Positions 60,901 through 64,000 of a stretch of 64,000 nt of DNA are shown here, one piece after another. Each line of letters begins with the position of its first letter. Within the stretch, counting starts at the first letter, position 1. Position numbers and translations under genes: made by a program. Location of the stretch: positions 62,001-126,000 of the forward strand of contig MKWM01000018.1 in assembly GCA_001899765.1 (NCBI GenBank). The letters run 5' to 3'. Origin of the DNA: Thiobacillus sp. 63-78. Its GTDB lineage: Bacteria; Pseudomonadota; Gammaproteobacteria; Burkholderiales; Thiobacillaceae. Under the pieces are notes generated by a model, which worked only from the letters and a program-made list of their open reading frames with translations, was not told where the DNA came from and searched no databases.

Positions 60901-61322
60901 TTGGCGTGCAGCGGGTGGGGCAGAAAAAGCTTAACAACCACCTGTCCTGCTCGGAGCTGACAAGCCAGGCGCCGGAGCGCGGCTTCATCCTTCCCGGTCG
61001 GGATACCCATTGTAATCTGCTCACGCAGATGGGCGGCGAACTGGCTTTTTAGCCGTAATGCCGCAGCATTATCAATTAGCCCGTCATTGCCTGCTGCCCG
61101 ATAGAGCTCGCGAATTTCTTCGTGTGGAGGGCGCTGCATGCCAACCAAGACACGACACACCTGGCCGGAGGCGGGATCCCAGCCTTGAATCAGATCGTCG
61201 ATGGACTGCCAGCCACGCAGATTGAGATATCCGACACAAAAGTCAGATCGCTTCGATATAAATAAGGTCGCGCGTAATGCCGTAAGTAGGTCTTGATCAA
61301 TATTGTCAAAAATGCGCGCCAT
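57927..61322 (-). CDS. PLD-nuclease/SNF2-like helicase fusion
   Basis: This 1131-residue protein combines a phospholipase-D-type nuclease domain (HAKLYLLF near residue 137 and GSSNLT) with a SNF2 translocase. The helicase motifs are GDVVGLGKTMMATAL near residue 279, VLIDESHNLRN near 351, LLTATPYNKT, and ICTDVLSEGQNLQ...QRAGRVDRIGQ near 826. A single HKD motif suggests a dimeric BfiI-like nuclease. It is the first gene of the defence operon and starts 16 bp after the glcF stop. Confidence 0.9.
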   Translation of the reverse strand: MARIFDNIDQDLLTALRATLFISKRSDFCVGYLNLRGWQSIDDLIQGWDPASGQVCRVLVGMQRPPHEEIRELYRAAGNDGLIDNAAALRLKSQFAAHLREQITMGIPTGKDEAALRRLACQLRAGQVVVKLFLPHPLHAKLYLLFRDDVNNPITGFVGSSNLTLQGLARQGELNVDVLDHHATQRLSQWFDDRWAERWALDVSADLADIIENSWAREAVIPPHHIYLNLAYHLSTEARAGLSQFRLPGRFENELFEFQKSAVKIAARHLHRRGGVMIGDVVGLGKTMMATALARMFEDDLGYETLIICPKNLEPMWERYRTEYGLRGMVLPISQVTRKLPSLKRYRLVLIDESHNLRNREGRRYKAISDYIRSCDAKVILLTATPYNKTKADLSSQLRLFIDEKANIGIRPERYMRKLAITEAEFERKNQCKVNSILAIEKSDEFDDWRELIRLYMVRRTRSFIIQHYTEADKHGRRYISGKDGEKRYFPVRKPLSLNFAVNDADPADRYARLYSAEVVDQINGLHVPRYGLGNYEDPAAIKDASPAERKLMENLGRAGKRLMGFCRTNLFKRLESSGYSFLQSIDRHILRNQIYLYAIENGLDLPVGVLDAGLLDVERMDEDAEGLEGDPEDLLDGLVEAVAEEETLPDGMARAKAVYQQYAGEYKKRFKWVRPTLFKKTLAADLAADTQALLEMLRIHGEWDPQHDQKLAALKRLLTDTHAKDKVLIFTQFADTARYLAREVHKAGVTHVEVATGASADPYALACRFSPRSNNKTVSKADEVRVLICTDVLSEGQNLQDGNVVVNFDLPWAIIRLIQRAGRVDRIGQRAEEIHCYSFLPADGVERLIQLRARIQQRLLENAEVVGTDEAFFEDEEANAIRNLYTEQSDVLDDNDDEVDLASYAWQVWKQATQDNPELAHAVESLPPVVYSAKAFSLDPARLPLLGEDAAQGGVLVYVKSPEGKDHLAWVGPNGKTVTESQFTILRAAECEAGTPAVPRVENHHDLVAHGLQLAVTQDKAVGGGLGRPSSPRRRAYERLKHYSVQQMNTLFRDEELEHALDDIYQRPLLESAGDLLNRLMRSGVNDEELGEAVKSLREEGRLTYAEEDAALRDPRVVCSMGLIPINSSN

Positions 61323-61337
61323 GTTGGCTAAGTGTTT

Positions 61338-62573
61338 TTAATTGTTCGATAGAGCATTGTCCAATAATTCGACCCAATGTCGTACGGGAATCTTGGTGCC
61401 CGATTGCAGATGGGTCAGGCAGCCGATGTTGGCGGTGGCGATCAGTTCCGGTTGGCCGGCCTGCAGGTTGTCCAGCTTGCGCGCCTTCAGTTGGCCGGAA
61501 ATTTCCGGTTGCAGGATCGAATAGGTGCCGGCCGAGCCGCAGCACAGGTGCGGTTCCGCCACCAGCGTGAGTTCGAAGCCGGCATCGGTCAGCAAGGCTT
61601 CGACGCCGCCGCTGAGCTTCTGCCCATGCTGCAGGGTGCAGGGGGGGTGGTAGGCGATTTTCTGCGTGAGGGGTGAGCGGTGAGCGGTGAGTGGTTTCAG
61701 TGCGTCGCGCTCGGCGACGAGGATTTCCGAAATGTCCTTCGTCGCGGCGGAGATGCGAGCGGCCTTTTCCGCATACGCGGCGTCATGCCGCAGCAGCCAG
61801 CCGTAGTCCTTGACCATCGCCCCGCAGCCGGAGGCGGTCATCACGATGGCTTCCACCCCGGCGTCGAGATGCGGAATCCAGGCGTCGATGTTGCGGCGTG
61901 CGGCATTCAGACCATCGTCGTGGTCGTTCAGATGATGCGCCAGCGCGCCGCAGCAGCCGGCCTCGTCCGCGGCAATGAGGGAAATACCCAGCCGGTCGAG
62001 CACGCGCGCGGCGGCGGCGTTGATGTTGGGCTTGAGGCCGGGCTGCACGCAGCCTTCGAGGACCAGCATGCGGCGGGGGTGGCGCGGCGCTGGCCGGTCA
62101 CCGGCGGGGTCGGTGGCGGGGATGCGTGCCTGGAGCGAAGCGGGTAGCAGCCGGCGCAGGCCCTGGCCAAGTTTCAGCGCGCTCTTGAACAGCAGCGGCG
62201 AACCGAGGCCGGTCTTGAGCACGCTGCGCGTCGCGCTTTCGATGGGGCTGCGGCCGACTTTTTTCTCGACGATGTGGCGCCCGATGTCGAGCAGCTTGCC
62301 GTATTCAACGCCCGATGGGCAGGTGGTTTCGCAGTTGCGGCAGGTGAGGCAGCGGTCGAGATGCAAGCGGGTCTTCACCGTCGGCGTCGCGCCTTCGAGC
62401 ACCTGCTTGATCAGGTAGATGCGGCCGCGCGGCGAGTCGAGCTCGTTGCCGAGCACCTGGTAGGTGGGGCAGGTGGCGAGGCAGAAGCCGCAATGTACGC
62501 AGCTGCGAAGAATCCGCTCGGCGACCTCGCCCTCGGGGGTGTTGCGGTAGACGTCGGCGATCCGGGTCTGCAT
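61338..62573 (-). CDS. glcF: Glycolate oxidase iron-sulfur subunit GlcF
   Basis: This 411-residue subunit has two 4Fe-4S motifs, CVHCGFCLATCP near residue 25 and CLTCRNCETTCP near residue 75, and two CCG domains (GCCGALAHHL; LCCGSAGTYS). It passes electrons from glycolate to the quinone pool with GlcD and GlcE. Residues about 295-305 (PLTAHRSPLTQ) are encoded by four tandem heptamers that look like an inserted repeat. It follows glcE after 1 nt. Confidence 0.94.
   Translation of the reverse strand: MQTRIADVYRNTPEGEVAERILRSCVHCGFCLATCPTYQVLGNELDSPRGRIYLIKQVLEGATPTVKTRLHLDRCLTCRNCETTCPSGVEYGKLLDIGRHIVEKKVGRSPIESATRSVLKTGLGSPLLFKSALKLGQGLRRLLPASLQARIPATDPAGDRPAPRHPRRMLVLEGCVQPGLKPNINAAAARVLDRLGISLIAADEAGCCGALAHHLNDHDDGLNAARRNIDAWIPHLDAGVEAIVMTASGCGAMVKDYGWLLRHDAAYAEKAARISAATKDISEILVAERDALKPLTAHRSPLTQKIAYHPPCTLQHGQKLSGGVEALLTDAGFELTLVAEPHLCCGSAGTYSILQPEISGQLKARKLDNLQAGQPELIATANIGCLTHLQSGTKIPVRHWVELLDNALSNN
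61664..61691. repeat. Four tandem heptamers inside glcF
   Basis: GCGTGAG, GGGTGAG, CGGTGAG and CGGTGAG are contiguous (CTCACCG-type units on the coding strand). The period and composition recall the CTGAATC/GGGTCAG arrays beside atpC. The array is translated. Confidence 0.75.
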
Positions 62574-62574
62574 G

Positions 62575-63723
62575 TCAGAAGTCGGGGTAGAGCCGGCCGC
62601 GGTTGAGGATGCCGCGCGGATCGAAGCGCTGTTTCAGGGCGCGGTGCAGCGTCGCCAGCGCCGGGGCGAGCGGGGCGAAGGCGCCGTCGGCCGGTGCTTT
62701 GCCGCGAAACAGGGTGGCATGTCCACCCGCCGTTTTTGCCGTTTCGCGCAGCATCGCGGCGGGCAGGTCGGACGCCAGCCAGCGCACCGCGCCGCCCCAC
62801 TCGATCCACAGCGCGTCGCCGAGTTTCAGCGGCGGCGTGGTGGGCTTCACCGCCAGCCGCCATTTATGCCCTTCAGGGTGCAGCGGGCGCTTGTCGAAGA
62901 AGGGCGTGGTCTGGTCGCGCAGGCGCTGCCAGAATGCGCTGGCGTCGTGCAGCGGTTCGCCGCCGAGCCGGGCCTGCGCGGCATGCACCGCGGAGGCCGC
63001 GCCAGACAGCCGCACGGTCAGCAGACCCGCGTGCCAGCTGGTCGCCGACAGCGGCAGCGGCTGCCCGGCCCACTGGTTCATTTTTTCGATCGCGGCGGCT
63101 TCGTCGAGTTCGAATTGCAGGGTGGTTTCCCGCGCCGGTTGCGGCAATACCTTGAGCGAGACTTCGGTGATGAGGCCGAGCGTGCCGAGCGCACCGACCA
63201 TCAGGCGCGACACGTCGTAGCCGGCGACGTTCTTGATCACCTGGCCGCCGAAGCGCAGCGGCTGGCCGGTGCCGTCGATCATGCGCACCCCGAGCACGAA
63301 GTCGCGCGCCGCGCCGGCGTAGGGCCGGCGCGGACCCGAGAGGCCGGCGGCGATGCAGCCACCGAGCGTGGCGTTACTCGATTTGGGCGCGCGCAGCGCA
63401 TCGTTTGCCCCCTCGCCCGCTTGCGGGAGAGGGTTGGGGAGAGGGTTGGGGAGAGGGTTGCCGCCAAAGTGCGGCGGCTCGAACGCCAGCATCTGCTCGT
63501 GTTCGGCGAGCAGCGCCTCGATCTCGGCGAGCGGGGTGCCGGCCTGCGCGGTCAGCACCAGCTCCTTCGGCTGGTAGTCGACGACGCCGGTAAGCGCACG
63601 GGTGTTGAGCACTTCGCCTTCATGGGCGTTGCCATAGAAGTCCTTGCTGCCGCCGCCCTGGATGACGAGCGGCGTATTCGCCGCATGGGCCGAGCGAATA
63701 CGGTCGACGAATTCGGTCAACAT
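62575..63723 (-). CDS. glcE: Glycolate oxidase FAD-binding subunit GlcE
   Basis: This 382-residue FAD_binding_4 protein begins LTEFVDRIRSAHAANTPLVIQGGGSKDFYG, with ATLGGCIAAGLSGPRRPYAGAARDFVLGV and GGQVIKNVAGYDVSRLMVGALGTLG as family blocks. Two repeat-derived stretches are in frame: NPLPNPLPNPLPQAGEGAND at about residues 88-107 and HPEGHK near residue 283. The ATG at 63723 overlaps the glcD stop (TGATG). Confidence 0.93.
   Translation of the reverse strand: MLTEFVDRIRSAHAANTPLVIQGGGSKDFYGNAHEGEVLNTRALTGVVDYQPKELVLTAQAGTPLAEIEALLAEHEQMLAFEPPHFGGNPLPNPLPNPLPQAGEGANDALRAPKSSNATLGGCIAAGLSGPRRPYAGAARDFVLGVRMIDGTGQPLRFGGQVIKNVAGYDVSRLMVGALGTLGLITEVSLKVLPQPARETTLQFELDEAAAIEKMNQWAGQPLPLSATSWHAGLLTVRLSGAASAVHAAQARLGGEPLHDASAFWQRLRDQTTPFFDKRPLHPEGHKWRLAVKPTTPPLKLGDALWIEWGGAVRWLASDLPAAMLRETAKTAGGHATLFRGKAPADGAFAPLAPALATLHRALKQRFDPRGILNRGRLYPDF
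62863..62881. repeat. 19-bp palindromic repeat (copy in glcE)
   Basis: TTTATGCCCTTCAGGGTGC has one mismatch to the addB copy at 35928-35946. On the minus strand it encodes HPEGHK, parallel to HPKGHK in AddB. Confidence 0.75.
63407..63461. repeat. REP-like palindrome with triplicated arm inside glcE
   Basis: CTCGCCCGC and GCGGGAGAG form the stem with a TT loop. The outer arm is expanded to three perfect 12-bp units, GGGAGAGGGTTG, at 63425-63460, translated as three NPLP units. It belongs to the same family as the rsmG and addB copies. Confidence 0.85.
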
Positions 63724-64000
63724 CAGAACCTCGGCAGTTCCGGATGCGCCAGCTGCCCGCCGTGGACGTGCATCGCGCCCCACTCGGCGCAGCGGTGCAG
63801 CTCCGGAACGGCTTTGCCGGGGTTGAGCAGGGTATCGGGATCGAACGCGGCCTTCACGTCGTGGAAGCGCGCGAGTTCCGGGGGTGCGAACTGCGCGCAC
63901 ATCTGCCTGATCTTCTCCAGGCCGACGCCGTGCTCGCCGGTGATGGTGCCGCCGGCCTCGACGCACAGTTCGAGAATTTTACCGCCGAAGGCCTCGGCCT
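63723..64000 (-). CDS. glcD: Glycolate oxidase subunit GlcD (3' end only)
   Basis: The last ~91 residues of the FAD-linked catalytic subunit are present; the rest is beyond the window. GGTITGEHGVGLEKI, FHDVKAAFDPDTLLNPGK and a C-terminal AMHVHGGQLAHPELPRF identify it. The stop overlaps the glcE start by one base. With glcE and glcF it forms glycolate oxidase, which removes the glycolate made by Rubisco oxygenation in autotrophs. Confidence 0.92.
   Translation of the reverse strand, partial: AEAFGGKILELCVEAGGTITGEHGVGLEKIRQMCAQFAPPELARFHDVKAAFDPDTLLNPGKAVPELHRCAEWGAMHVHGGQLAHPELPRF

Noticed and set aside
57927..61322. DISARM or BREX assignment for the minus-strand operon
   Set aside because: SNF2 plus methylase resembles DISARM class 1, but no DUF1998 protein, drmA helicase, pglZ or brxC is in view, and the AAA/DUF4276 pair is not part of either system.

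Overview
The window is high-GC (roughly 62-68%) chromosomal DNA of a betaproteobacterium. The gene order yidC-mnmE and mnmG-rsmG-parA-parB-atpIBEFHAGDC is that of the replication-origin side of Proteobacteria, and three parS sites lie within 3.6 kb. Sulfur genes (TusA, a DsrE-like protein, an ETHE1-type persulfide dioxygenase) together with glcDEF fit a Nitrosomonadales/Thiobacillus-like sulfur oxidiser. The genus is an inference.

Layout. 0-3 kb: yidC (5' cut by the window edge) and mnmE. 3-5.1 kb (-): TetR regulator, DsrE-like, TusA-like and a small Cys-rich protein, then a bacteriohemerythrin. 5.6-8.3 kb: RhlE-type helicase and a PAS-GGDEF diguanylate cyclase. 8.5-10.8 kb: pxpBCA (5-oxoprolinase). 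10.8-17 kb: uup, mnmG, rsmG, parA, parB. 17.1-24.4 kb: complete F0F1 ATP synthase operon. 24.5-27.2 kb (-): argJ, two small genes, a DUF938 methyltransferase. 27.2-36.5 kb (-): an AddA/AddB-like helicase-nuclease pair split by an accessory insert (AAA/DUF4143 ATPase, an HNH endonuclease, MazEF). 36.5-42.1 kb: fdxA, trxA, rho, rpmE, an M48 lipoprotein protease, a PMT-like membrane protein. 42.1-51.9 kb: a molybdenum-centred locus. 52.3-61.3 kb (-): a compact candidate defence operon. 61.3-64 kb (-): glcF, glcE and the 3' end of glcD.

The two systems most worth attention are these. (1) A ModE-like regulator lies next to mobA. Downstream, behind a ModE-like palindrome that overlaps a sigma70-like promoter, is an eight-gene operon with overlapping or abutting ends. 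It encodes a TonB receptor, a fusion of a YqeB-like Rossmann domain to a NifQ domain, a FecBCD/MolABC-type ABC importer, a THEP1-like NTPase, a small membrane protein and a methyltransferase. I read it as an outer-membrane-to-cytosol molybdate/tungstate acquisition and handling pathway. (2) A five-gene operon on the minus strand encodes a PLD-nuclease/SNF2 translocase, an Eco57I-like methylase, an AAA ATPase, a DUF4276 TOPRIM-like protein and a truncated AlbA_2 protein. It looks like a split restriction-modification module joined to an OLD-like ATPase/TOPRIM pair and does not match a named system.

The window also carries several dispersed repeats. REP-like palindromes are inserted in frame in rsmG, addB and glcE, a second 19-bp palindrome encodes HP(K/E)GHK in addB and glcE, and heptamer arrays occur between atpD and atpC and inside glcF. 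No rRNA, tRNA, IS element or CRISPR array was seen.
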